Part shown: in pieces, positions 15,157-23,452 of the stretch | How the letters are laid out: each line of letters starts with the position of its first letter | How positions within the stretch are numbered: the stretch's first letter is position 1 | From: Rhodospirillaceae bacterium | GTDB taxonomy: Bacteria; Pseudomonadota; Alphaproteobacteria; GCA-2721365 | Direction of reading: 5' to 3' | NCBI GenBank assembly: GCA_002721365.1 | Contig: PBKC01000083.1 | Span: 1-42,521, forward strand | DNA: 42,521 nt | Notes under the pieces: model-generated | The model's input: only the letters and a program-made list of their open reading frames with translations | What the model was told of the DNA's origin: nothing | The model's database searches: none | Translations under genes and position numbers: made by a program

Positions 15157-17340
15157 ATGCGGCAAATCGAACGTTCGATTGGACCGAGATGGCTGTGGCG
15201 GGCCTTGGCAGCAGCCGTTATGGCGGCGTGTACGGTTCCGGGGCCGGCAAAGGCGGATATGAACGATCCGCTGGCGACCCGGATAACGCCGGAGGTGCTG
15301 GCGGAGACCTTTCCGGGCGCTGAGGGAATCAAGGAGATCGCCGGCGATCCGCCGATCGCTTCGGTGCTGATGGACGGCGAGGTCGCCGGCTACGCGTTTT
15401 CCACGCACGAGACGGTTCATCCGCAAGGCTATAGCGGCGAGTCCTTCGATATCATCGTCGGATTGGGTCTCGACAGCCGCATCACGGGAACGACGATTCT
15501 CGAAACTCATGAGCCGATGCTGGGGCCGAACCTGATCCCGGTCGAGCGCATGTCCGACTATCTCGACAGCCTCACGGGGATGGATGTGCGCCGCCCGGTT
15601 CGAATCACCGGACAACGCGGCGTCGACGGCGTGGCGGGAGCGACCATCTCCGCGACGGCCATGCACAGCGCGATCATCCAGGCGTCCCGCAAGGTGGCGC
15701 GGATCGAGGGGATGGTGGCGGGGTCCACCGGCCCTCTGGCGCTCGACCGCGACAGCTACGACGACGAGACCTGGGCGCAGCTCGAAGCGGATGGCTCGGT
15801 CGCCACGCTCGATCTCACCCGCGGGGAGGTCGCTGACCGTCTCGGGGTCAAGATCTCCGAGGACGAAGCCAAGGAGCCTTTCGTCACGCTTCACGTCGCC
15901 ATCGCCACGCCGGCCGGAATCGGCCGCAACCTGTTCGGCGCCAAGTGGTACACGAACCATCTCGCGCAGTTGGAACTGGGCGAGCATCTGCTGGTGATCA
16001 TGGGCGAAGGCCCCTATTCCTGGCGCGGTCCGTCGATGCAGATGACCGACATCTTCCAGCGCATCCAGATCGTGCAGGGCGACAAGACGATCCGCCTGAC
16101 CAAGAACGACCAGCTTCGCCACACGGCGATTCGCACCGAGGGCGCGCCGCGGCTTAACGAGATCGGGTTGTTCCGGCTGTCGTCGGACTCGGGATTCGAC
16201 GTCCTTGCCCCGTGGCGGTTCGAACTGCTCGTCGATCCGCAGGAATTCGGCAATGCGGCGGGTGACGCCGAGCCGGTTTCCTTCTCACTGCCCTATCGGA
16301 TGCCGGCCCGCTACGTGCTCGGCGAGGACGCCGATCTCGAAGCCGCAGGGCTGAAAGAGCCCACTTATGTTCTGTTCGGGTTGCTGAAGGAAAGCGGCCT
16401 CAACAACTGGCAACGCGTGTGGATCAGCCGGCTGCCCTCCATTGCCGGCCTTGGCGCGCTTCTTCTTACACTGACCGGGATCCTGTTCTTCCAGGATGCG
16501 ATTACGCGGCGCCGACGGCTCCACCGGTGGCTCAGGCTGGGATTCCTGGCGGTCGTCGTGGTGTGGCTCGGCTGGATGATGGATGCGCAGCTCACCATCA
16601 TCAACGTCATCAGCTATTTCAGCGCCGCCTTCGACGCCAACTATGACTGGGCGGTGTTCCTGATCGATCCGCTGGTCTTCATCCTGTCGGTCTACGTCGC
16701 GCTGACTCTGCTGCTGTGGGGGCGCGGCGTTTTCTGCGGCTGGCTCTGTCCCTTCGGGGCGCTGCAGGAACTGCTCGCCAACGGCGCACGGTGGCTGAAG
16801 GTCCCGCAGGTGACGATTCCCGAGACGCTGCAGACCCGCCTCTGGACCTTGAAATACGTTGTCGTCGTCGTCATCGCCGTCATTGCGGTCTATTCGATGA
16901 GCACCGCATCCAAGGCGGCGGAGGTCGAGCCGTTCAAGACCGCGATCATCCTCGGATTCGATCGCGCCTGGCCCTACGTTCTCTATGCGGGCCTGCTCCT
17001 GACGGCGAGTCTGTTCATCGAGCGGTTCTTCTGCCGATTCATGTGCCCGCTCGGCGGCGCCCTGACGATCCTCGGCCGCTTCCATCTGCTCCACTGGCTG
17101 AAGCGGCGCCCGCAATGTGGAAATCCGTGCCATGTGTGCGAAAAATCGTGCCCGGTCGGCGCGGTCCACAGTGACGGCAAGATCAACATGAACGAGTGCT
17201 TCCAGTGCCTCGACTGTCAGGTCGACTACTACGACGACCGGACCTGTCCACCGCTCGCCGCGCGACGGAAGCGCATTTCGCGTCTCGCCGAAGCCGGGCC
17301 GTCCGGGGAGCGTCCGGCGGTGGCCGCCGTAAACGGCTGA
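15157..17340 (+). CDS. NosR/NirI-family flavin- and iron-sulfur-binding membrane protein
   Basis: A 727-residue membrane redox protein. ATG at 15157, behind GGGGAG, opens a Sec signal ending near PAKA (residue 32); the frame's earlier TTG at 15115 was rejected. A periplasmic FMN-binding domain (about 65-185) ends in VDGVAGATIS, the site where ApbE-type enzymes attach FMN to Thr (T163). A second periplasmic part follows to about residue 425. Then come about five membrane segments with the NapH/NosR cysteine clusters CGWLCPFGAL and CRFMCPLGG, and a cytosolic end with two ferredoxin-like 4Fe-4S motifs (CGNPCHVCEKSCP; CFQCLDC...CPP). NosR serves N2O reductase, but no nos gene is here. It stands 196 bases before a PQQ dehydrogenase, so an electron-transfer role for that system is inferred. 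Confidence 0.9.
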   Translation: MRQIERSIGPRWLWRALAAAVMAACTVPGPAKADMNDPLATRITPEVLAETFPGAEGIKEIAGDPPIASVLMDGEVAGYAFSTHETVHPQGYSGESFDIIVGLGLDSRITGTTILETHEPMLGPNLIPVERMSDYLDSLTGMDVRRPVRITGQRGVDGVAGATISATAMHSAIIQASRKVARIEGMVAGSTGPLALDRDSYDDETWAQLEADGSVATLDLTRGEVADRLGVKISEDEAKEPFVTLHVAIATPAGIGRNLFGAKWYTNHLAQLELGEHLLVIMGEGPYSWRGPSMQMTDIFQRIQIVQGDKTIRLTKNDQLRHTAIRTEGAPRLNEIGLFRLSSDSGFDVLAPWRFELLVDPQEFGNAAGDAEPVSFSLPYRMPARYVLGEDADLEAAGLKEPTYVLFGLLKESGLNNWQRVWISRLPSIAGLGALLLTLTGILFFQDAITRRRRLHRWLRLGFLAVVVVWLGWMMDAQLTIINVISYFSAAFDANYDWAVFLIDPLVFILSVYVALTLLLWGRGVFCGWLCPFGALQELLANGARWLKVPQVTIPETLQTRLWTLKYVVVVVIAVIAVYSMSTASKAAEVEPFKTAIILGFDRAWPYVLYAGLLLTASLFIERFFCRFMCPLGGALTILGRFHLLHWLKRRPQCGNPCHVCEKSCPVGAVHSDGKINMNECFQCLDCQVDYYDDRTCPPLAARRKRISRLAEAGPSGERPAVAAVNG

Positions 17341-17536
17341 ACACAACCATTTTCCCGTGTGAATCGCAGAAAAGCGCGGAAATTCGGTTCAAATAGCATC
17401 TGATTCCGGTTCAGCAGCGTTGAAGAGTGGTCCCTCTTTTGGCAGAGTGCGCTCGGGGAAAGGGGCGGCGGTCAAATTCCGATTAGGCGCCCTTTGCCTG
17501 AACGACCCTAGAATGAGTTCATAAGGGAGCGCTTAC
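17341..17536 (+). promoter_or_regulatory. Leader/promoter region of the PQQ dehydrogenase gene
   Basis: A 196-base gap, lower in GC than the flanking genes, before a gene that appears highly expressed, so an own promoter is expected. No confident sigma-70 or sigma-54 pair was found. The ribosome site AAGGGAG (17523-17529) lies seven bases before the ATG. Confidence 0.45.
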
Positions 17537-19270
17537 ATGAGTACTTTGCCACGTAAGGCATCATGGTGCTTCGCGACGGTTGTCGCCGGCACGGTGAGCC
17601 TGGGGGCTGTCTCGACGGCCATGGCGCAGGGTGTGGACACCCTCGGTGGGTACAACCCGCAGCAGACGGGCAACTACGTCACCGACGACATGCTGCTCAA
17701 CGCCGACAAGGATCCGGCCAACTGGCTGCACTACGGCCGCGATTACGAGACCACGCGGTATGCATTGCAGACGCAGATCAACCCGGACACCGTCAAGAAC
17801 CTGGTTCCGAAGTGGACCCTGTCCTTCGGTACCCTGGATGGTCAGGACAGCCAGGCGGTGGTCGTCAATGGCACGGTCTATGTGACCTCGTCCTACAACC
17901 GCGTTTTCTCGGTCGACGGTCGTACCGGCGAAATCAACTGGAAGTATGAGCGCGAGCTTCCGGCCGACGTGTTCCCGCAGCTCTGCTGCGACGTCGTGAA
18001 CCGTGGTGTCGCGCCGTACAAGGACAAGGTCTACCTCGCGACCCTCGACGCGCATCTCGTTGCGCTGAAGAACAACACCGGCGAGGTCGTGTGGGATCAG
18101 CAGGTCGGCGACTACACCGGCTCTGAGACCTTCACCATCATGCCGATGGCGCTCAACAATAAGATCATCGTCGGCACGGCCGGCGCCGAGTACGGCGTTC
18201 GCGGCTGGATCGAAGCGCGTGACGCCGACACCGGTGAGCGCGTGTGGCGGACCTACACCATCCCGGCAGAGGGCGAGCCCAATGCCGACACGTGGGCTGG
18301 TGAGTCCTACAAGTACGGTGGTGGTTCGGCGTGGATCACCGGTTCGTACGACAAGGATCTCGGCCTGCTGTACTGGCCGGTCGGCAACCCGGGTCCGGAC
18401 TTCGACCGTCACGTTCGTGAGGGCGACAACCTGTACTCGAACAGCACTCTGATCCTCGATCCGGACACCGGCGAGATCAAGAACTGGTTCCAGTACACCC
18501 CGAACGATCCGTACGACTATGACGGCGTCAACGAGGTCGTTCTGGCCGATGTCGACGGCAAGAAGGTCTGGCTGCACGGCGACCGTAACGGTCACCTGTA
18601 CTCGATCAACCGTGAAGACGCGACCTGCAACTGGGTCGTGCCGCTCGGCGAGGTCAACTGGGCCAAGGGCTTCGGCGAGAACTGCCGTCCGATCATGAAC
18701 TGGCCGGAGAAGGACGTCGTCTACGATCAGGTCACTCGGAACATCAAGCCGTCGCTCGACGGTGGTAAGGAGTGGCACCCGGTTGCGTACAGCAAGCGGA
18801 CCCAGATGGTCTACGTCCCGACCTACAACTTCTCGATGGACCTCCAGGCCAAGAAGATGGAGTGGAAGCGCGGCGAGTGGTACCTCGGCGCCAAGGTCAT
18901 CAACTTCAACCCGGGTAACGGCGCCATCAAGGCGTTCGACGCGGCGACTGGCGATCTCGTCTGGACGCGCCCGCAGATGGCTCCGGCCACCAGCGGCATG
19001 CTGGCCACGGCGGGCGGTCTCGTCTTCTACGGCGATCCGGAAGGCTACTTCCATGCCGTGCGTGACGACACCGGTGAGTCCCTGTGGTCGTACAACACCG
19101 GCACGGGTATCCACGGCAACCCGACCAGCTTCTCGATCGGCGGTGACCAGTACATCGGCATCGTGGTTGGTGCTGGTGGTGGCGGCATCTGGCCGTTGAC
19201 CTTCGGCGATTGGCTGCAGACCCACACGAAGGGCGGTGCCCTGTTTGTGTTCGGCTTGCATAACGGCTGA
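17537..19270 (+). CDS. xoxF: PQQ-dependent methanol/ethanol-type dehydrogenase with lanthanide signature
   Basis: A 577-residue periplasmic quinoprotein that oxidises primary alcohols with PQQ and a metal. The signal peptide ends at STAMA-Q (residue 30). The eight-bladed propeller repeats are recognisable. Key residues: vicinal Cys150-Cys151 (QLCCDVV), metal ligands Glu219 (GAEYGVRGW) and Asn284 (GNPGPDF), catalytic Asp327 and, two residues on, Asp329 (DPYDYDG). That extra Asp is the mark of lanthanide-dependent XoxF/PedH-type enzymes; calcium MxaF/ExaA types have Ala or Ser there. The sequence around GNPGPDFDRHVREGDNLYSNS is not classical XoxF5, so the symbol is approximate and ethanol-type substrates are possible. 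Codons favour GGT, CGT and GTC-type choices far more than neighbours, as in highly expressed genes. It precedes the fused XoxJ-XoxG-like gene. Confidence 0.93.
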   Translation: MSTLPRKASWCFATVVAGTVSLGAVSTAMAQGVDTLGGYNPQQTGNYVTDDMLLNADKDPANWLHYGRDYETTRYALQTQINPDTVKNLVPKWTLSFGTLDGQDSQAVVVNGTVYVTSSYNRVFSVDGRTGEINWKYERELPADVFPQLCCDVVNRGVAPYKDKVYLATLDAHLVALKNNTGEVVWDQQVGDYTGSETFTIMPMALNNKIIVGTAGAEYGVRGWIEARDADTGERVWRTYTIPAEGEPNADTWAGESYKYGGGSAWITGSYDKDLGLLYWPVGNPGPDFDRHVREGDNLYSNSTLILDPDTGEIKNWFQYTPNDPYDYDGVNEVVLADVDGKKVWLHGDRNGHLYSINREDATCNWVVPLGEVNWAKGFGENCRPIMNWPEKDVVYDQVTRNIKPSLDGGKEWHPVAYSKRTQMVYVPTYNFSMDLQAKKMEWKRGEWYLGAKVINFNPGNGAIKAFDAATGDLVWTRPQMAPATSGMLATAGGLVFYGDPEGYFHAVRDDTGESLWSYNTGTGIHGNPTSFSIGGDQYIGIVVGAGGGGIWPLTFGDWLQTHTKGGALFVFGLHNG

Positions 19271-19292
19271 TCGCAGACTAGTTGTCTGGGGG

Positions 19293-19323
19293 GGAGGGCG
19301 ATGTTCGCCCTCCTTCCTTTTTT
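19293..19323 (+). terminator. Intrinsic terminator between the dehydrogenase and its partner gene
   Basis: A perfect nine-pair stem, GGAGGGCGA (19293-19301) with TCGCCCTCC (19305-19313), has a three-base loop and is followed by TTCCTTTTTT. It ends 16 bases before the GTG of the next gene and only 23 bases after the xoxF stop. It would let most transcripts end after xoxF and a minority read through, setting a high dehydrogenase-to-partner ratio. Confidence 0.88.
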
Positions 19324-19339
19324 GTGAGAGGAGCAACGA

Positions 19340-20563
19340 GTGAGAGGACTGCTTTCTGTTTCGGTCGCTGCCGCTGGCTTGGCCGGCGTTGCGGTGACGG
19401 GCTCTGCCTCTGCAGGCGAGGCACTCGACCGGATCGAGGCACGAAACACCCTAACGGTCTGCGCGGACCCCTATATCTACCCTGCCTCCGACGCGAGTTC
19501 GGGCCCGGGCGGCTATGATATCGAGATCATCAACGCCATTGCTGAAAAGCAGGGCTGGCGGGTCGAGATGAAGTGGCCGGACACGGGGACGCGCGGCGGA
19601 TTGGGCAAGGCTCTCCGGAACTCGATCGGCAAGGGCGAATGCCAGGTGTTCATGGGCATCGGCGTCAGCGCCGACGAGGCGGACGAGATGGAGGAAAAGC
19701 ACCTCGTCTATACCGCGCCCTACATGTCCGTCGGTTATGTGCTGGTCGTGCAGGGGCCGAGCTCCGACGCCCACTCGATCGAGGATCTGAAGAACACTCA
19801 GATCGGCGTGCCGATGTCGACGCCCATCGACGGTTACCTGTTCGATGCCGGCTATGACCGTGAGCTCTATCTCGGCAATAAGCGGGTCGTTCAGGGTCTC
19901 ATCAAGGATGAGATCAATGCCGCGATGCTGTGGTCTTCCTACATCGCCGTCGCACGGCGCGACTATCCGGACCGCCAGTTCAAGATCGCTCCGGGCTACA
20001 AGCCCAACAAGGATCTGCTTTGGGACTATGCGGCAGTCGTCCCGGCGGGTGAGCCCGAGCTGCTTCAGCGCATCAACGCTTCGCTGAACGAGATGCTTCA
20101 GGACGGCACGGTCAAGAAGATCGTCGAGAGCTACAACATGCCGTATTTCCCGCCGTCGACGATGCCGGAGATGGAAAGCGGTGCGGTGGAATCGGCGGAG
20201 GAAATCCAGGTCGCTCAGGCCGATACCGCCGATGCCGATGCCGAGGAAGAGATGGCGAACCCGCTTCAGGGTGATCCGGCGGCGATCGCGCATGGTGAGG
20301 AGCGTTACGCTGCTCGCTGCGCCTACTGCCATGGCGGTCATGGGCTGGGCGCCAAGGGGCCCAATCTGATCGACAACAAGTGGAAGTTCGGTAGCAAGCT
20401 CGACGACATTTTCTACCACATTGCTGCCGGCATCCCGAACACGCAGATGGGTGCGTTCGGTGGTACGCTGAGCGGTGACGATATCTGGTCGATCATCGCC
20501 TACCTCCAGGACGAAAACCGGAAATACAACGAGAAGCTGGCTGCCGAAGGCAAAACCAAGTAA
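19340..20563 (+). CDS. Fusion of XoxJ-like binding protein and c-type cytochrome (XoxG-like)
   Basis: A 407-residue periplasmic protein joining two functions normally made by separate genes. After a signal peptide ending in SASA (about residue 25), residues 30-270 form a periplasmic binding-protein fold of the quinoprotein-dehydrogenase-associated type (TLTVCADPYIYPASD, GGYDIEIINAIAE, CQVFMGIGVSADE, LVYTAPYMSVGYVLV). Residues 270-310 are an acidic Ala/Glu/Asp linker. Residues 311-400 form a small class I cytochrome c with heme motif CAYCH (327-331) and a probable axial Met370 (NTQMGAF). The cytochrome should take electrons from the PQQ dehydrogenase and the binding domain is thought to help its activation. 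Start GTG at 19340 has AGGAG six bases before it (19329-19333). Confidence 0.92.
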   Translation: MRGLLSVSVAAAGLAGVAVTGSASAGEALDRIEARNTLTVCADPYIYPASDASSGPGGYDIEIINAIAEKQGWRVEMKWPDTGTRGGLGKALRNSIGKGECQVFMGIGVSADEADEMEEKHLVYTAPYMSVGYVLVVQGPSSDAHSIEDLKNTQIGVPMSTPIDGYLFDAGYDRELYLGNKRVVQGLIKDEINAAMLWSSYIAVARRDYPDRQFKIAPGYKPNKDLLWDYAAVVPAGEPELLQRINASLNEMLQDGTVKKIVESYNMPYFPPSTMPEMESGAVESAEEIQVAQADTADADAEEEMANPLQGDPAAIAHGEERYAARCAYCHGGHGLGAKGPNLIDNKWKFGSKLDDIFYHIAAGIPNTQMGAFGGTLSGDDIWSIIAYLQDENRKYNEKLAAEGKTK

Positions 20564-20584
20564 GCGGCAGTTGGGGGATGTGGG

Positions 20585-20620
20585 CCGGTCGGGCGAGGGG
20601 CGCCGACCGGTCAATAATTT
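20585..20620 (+). terminator. Probable terminator after the fused cytochrome gene
   Basis: CCGGTCGG (20585-20592) pairs with CCGACCGG (20603-20610), with further pairing possible inside, and is followed by TCAATAATTT. It lies between two convergent genes and the T tract is broken, so it is a moderate call. Confidence 0.5.
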
Positions 20621-20743
20621 CGGGCTGGGCGAGCGCCGCCTCGGCGCGCTAGCGGGCTACCGAGCGGCTTTTGCCGGCAGGTCTCAGAAAGACATCGCGA
20701 TGAAACGCGGGGCGGTGCGGCCGCGCATGGCTGCTGATGCGGG

Positions 20744-21541
20744 TTATTCCGCCATCGCCAGCTTTCGGTCGGCAGGGGCGCTATCCGCCAGCGGGATGCC
20801 GATCTCCCGCAACAGCTTGCTGAAGATCGCCGCGGTATAGTCCTCGTAGTCCTCGGCGGTCATCATGAAGGCGCCGACTCCGCCGATGACGCTGTGGGCG
20901 AAATAGCCGTCGAGGAACGGCTCGTCGTTTCGAATCGCCAACCCGTTTACCGTAATCCCGGCGTTGATCGCCGCATCGCGAGCGTCCATGGGATGCGGGC
21001 CGACATTGGCCCGGCCATCGCCTGACAGGTCGATCACCTTGCGGGCGCCCTCGAACGTGTTCGTTTCGATCAGAGTGACGGCGAAGTCCAATGCGCCAGC
21101 GATCGATGTCTGCCCGCCGATGAGCTTCCGCGGCGCATTGTCGATCTTGCGTGCGAAATCGGCGGACGAGGCCGCATCCGAAATCAGGCTCCAATCCACG
21201 ACTTGCGCCTGGGAACCCTCACCGGACCATTGCACCAGCGTGACCGTGATGCCCCGGTTGCCCGCCGACCGGATCGCCTGAACGAGGTCCGGATTCCGGA
21301 ACGCTTCCGCGATCCCCCGCATCTGAAGTTCGAACTCGGCGTCGTCGACGCTCGACGAGACGTCCACAGCGAGGACCAGTTCCAGATCGACCCGCTGTCC
21401 TTCGGCATCCTGAGCCGATGCCTGGCCAACCCAACTCCCGCACGTCATCAGGATGGATCCGGCCAGCAGCGCCGCTTTCCAGCCTTTCGCCGACATTGTC
21501 CGTTTCCCGGCGAACGTTCCGTCGGGGCGCTTTCCTGCCAT
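20744..21541 (-). CDS. Exported DUF1194 / von Willebrand factor A-like protein
   Basis: A 265-residue protein of the DUF1194 family, a VWA-type metal-ion-dependent adhesion fold. A Sec-type signal (WKAALLAGSILMTCGSWVGQASAQ) precedes the domain. The MIDAS motif is DVSSS (in LVLAVDVSSSVDDAEF), followed by TLVQWSGEG, the Thr of GGQTSIAGAL, and VIDLSGDGRANVG. These are typical DUF1194 blocks. The start at 21541 is fixed by GGAG at 21549-21552, which lies inside the end of the HEAT gene, so the two are coupled with a one-base gap. In calcium methanol dehydrogenase clusters the VWA proteins MxaC and MxaL help insert the metal; a similar job here is possible but not shown. Confidence 0.9.
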   Translation of the reverse strand: MAGKRPDGTFAGKRTMSAKGWKAALLAGSILMTCGSWVGQASAQDAEGQRVDLELVLAVDVSSSVDDAEFELQMRGIAEAFRNPDLVQAIRSAGNRGITVTLVQWSGEGSQAQVVDWSLISDAASSADFARKIDNAPRKLIGGQTSIAGALDFAVTLIETNTFEGARKVIDLSGDGRANVGPHPMDARDAAINAGITVNGLAIRNDEPFLDGYFAHSVIGGVGAFMMTAEDYEDYTAAIFSKLLREIGIPLADSAPADRKLAMAE

Positions 21542-21542
21542 T

Positions 21543-23246
21543 CTAGTTCTCCGCATGATTGGCGCCGTTGCGGGGCGTCAGAGTCTGCAACGCCCAGGCC
21601 GCCGCATGCCGCACTTCGCGGTTTTCATCGTCGAGTGCACCTTCCAGCGCCGATGCGGCCGGAGCGGCGCCCGGCCCCATGTTGCGGAGGACATAGGCCG
21701 CCGAGCGACGGACATTGGTGTCCGCGTCGGTCAGCGCCGTAATCATCTGCGGAACGTATGAGGGTGGCACGGATATGCGCTCGAGAGCGTTCGCCGCGCT
21801 TCGCCGCACCGCCTGATCGTCGTCGCGGAGCGCAGCGACCAGTGCGGGAACGCTATCGCTTCCGCCGATCGCCGCCAGAGCGTCGATGGCTGCGACGCGG
21901 ACGAGACTGTCCGGTGCGGTTGCCATACGAGAGAGCGCCGGGATGGCAGGGGCGGCATCGGGTCCGATGCTGCCCAGGGCGCGTGCGGCGGAACGACGTT
22001 CGGTCGAGGAATCGGAGTCGTCGAGGAGGGCGACCAATGCCGGAATGGCCGAGGTTCCCGACGGCCCGATGATCTCCAGCCCCAGCAATGCCGCTTGCCG
22101 GATCAATGTGTCACCCGACTCGATCCCTTCGACCAGGGCGTCGGTCCCCGGTTGTTCAAGCCGTGCCAAGGCACGTGCCGCGGTCCACCGCACGTCTCGG
22201 TCGTCATCCCCGAGAAGATCGGCCAACGAAAAGGCTGCTTCTGCCGCACGCGGGCCGATCCGTCCGATGGCGGCGGCCGCGGCACGCCTCTCCTGAGGCT
22301 CGAAGGCGAAGAGGGCCGATTCGAGGGCCGGGACCGCTTCGGCCGAGTCCGGCCCGATGCGGCCCAGCGCCATGATCGCCGCGAGGCGGACCTTCGGATC
22401 GGTATCGCTCACGGTTTCGATGAGGGCGGTGACCGTCAGGCGCGCGGCGATGCGCTTGGCTTCCTCTCGCTGTGCCGCGCGGCCCGCCGTCCTTACCGCC
22501 CGCGGAAAGATCGGATGGGTCGCGAACTGCTGCGCCCAATCGATGTCGTCCGAGAGGGTCGTGTCGGATGCGATCGCGCCGATGGCGGTGGCGGCGGCTT
22601 CGCGAACCCGCGGATCTTCGTCCCCGAGCCGCTTTGCAAGCGCCGGAACCGACCGGCGCGCCAAGGCACCGATGCCACCCAAGGCCCCGGTCGCGGCGGC
22701 CCGAACGAGGGGGTCGGAATCGGACAGGGTTTCGACCAGAGGATCGACGGCGTCCAACCCCATGCGGATGACGCTGTCCGCCGCGGCGAGCCGCACGTCG
22801 TCGTCAGGATCGTGCAATACCTCGATGAGGGCAGGGGCCACCGATGCCGATTTCGCGCTGAACGCCCCGAGCGCGCCGGCGACCGCCCAACGTACCCCGG
22901 CATTGTCGTCCTTCAGCGCATCGATCAGGGCGGGTGCCGCCGCCTGTGCTTCGCTGCTGATCCTCTCCAACGCCCGTGCTGCGGCGATCCGGACATCGGG
23001 GTTCGGGTCGCTCAGGGCGTTGCTCAGTTCCGGAACGATCACCTGCCATTGCGAGCCCATCCGGGCCATGGACTCGGTCGCTGTGATCCGGCGGACGGGA
23101 TCGACATCGTGCAGGGCCGCGACGAGACCCGGGAGCCGATCCTTCGGCTGTTCCGAGTCTGCGGCGAAGGCCATTCCTGACGACAGCGCCAGGATGGCAA
23201 GGCCGCTCGTAAGGGCAGCCCTGAATAGTCCGATGGGGTGGGTCAC
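21543..23246 (-). CDS. Exported HEAT-repeat (PBS-lyase-type) protein
   Basis: About 567 residues, nearly all tandem HEAT/armadillo-like repeats of roughly 31-38 residues, more than a dozen, each with the pattern D-x-D-x-x-V-R-x-A-A-A-x-A-L-x-x-I-G. Examples are DPNPDVRIAAARALERI, DEDPRVREAAATAIGAI and DDDRDVRWTAARALARL. The protein begins with a hydrophobic signal ending in GMAFA, so it works outside the cytoplasm. The start is unsure: GTG at 23246 fits the signal best, while TTG at 23279 is the longest option. Such solenoids usually hold partner proteins together. Its partner is probably the coupled DUF1194 protein. No enzymatic residues were seen. Confidence 0.88.
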   Translation of the reverse strand: MTHPIGLFRAALTSGLAILALSSGMAFAADSEQPKDRLPGLVAALHDVDPVRRITATESMARMGSQWQVIVPELSNALSDPNPDVRIAAARALERISSEAQAAAPALIDALKDDNAGVRWAVAGALGAFSAKSASVAPALIEVLHDPDDDVRLAAADSVIRMGLDAVDPLVETLSDSDPLVRAAATGALGGIGALARRSVPALAKRLGDEDPRVREAAATAIGAIASDTTLSDDIDWAQQFATHPIFPRAVRTAGRAAQREEAKRIAARLTVTALIETVSDTDPKVRLAAIMALGRIGPDSAEAVPALESALFAFEPQERRAAAAAIGRIGPRAAEAAFSLADLLGDDDRDVRWTAARALARLEQPGTDALVEGIESGDTLIRQAALLGLEIIGPSGTSAIPALVALLDDSDSSTERRSAARALGSIGPDAAPAIPALSRMATAPDSLVRVAAIDALAAIGGSDSVPALVAALRDDDQAVRRSAANALERISVPPSYVPQMITALTDADTNVRRSAAYVLRNMGPGAAPAASALEGALDDENREVRHAAAWALQTLTPRNGANHAEN

Positions 23247-23452
23247 GACGTCCAATCCAATTTCATAGCCAGCATGCAAGCCTTAAGGTGGTCGGCGTGC
23301 AGCCCTATGTCCATGTTACGCATGAGGCCTGACGGGGAGCAAAGTGAAGCACGGACCGGTGACAAAGGCGACCGTCGATCATCGTGCGCCCCGGATCGTG
23401 TTCGCGCCGCCGGCACCGGCCGAGGGCCGCAACGGGCGCTGAGCGACGGGCC

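Noticed and set aside
15157..17340. NosR-like gene as evidence for denitrification
   Set aside because: No nosZ, nosD, nosF, nosY or nir gene is in the window; the neighbours are alcohol-oxidation genes.
17441..17454. TGGCAGAGTGCGCT before xoxF considered as a sigma-54 promoter
   Set aside because: The GG and GC elements are two bases closer than the -24/-12 spacing requires.
17561..19336. 591-codon minus-strand frame over the PQQ dehydrogenase
   Set aside because: Val/Asp/Arg-rich mirror of a strongly codon-biased gene; no homology blocks.
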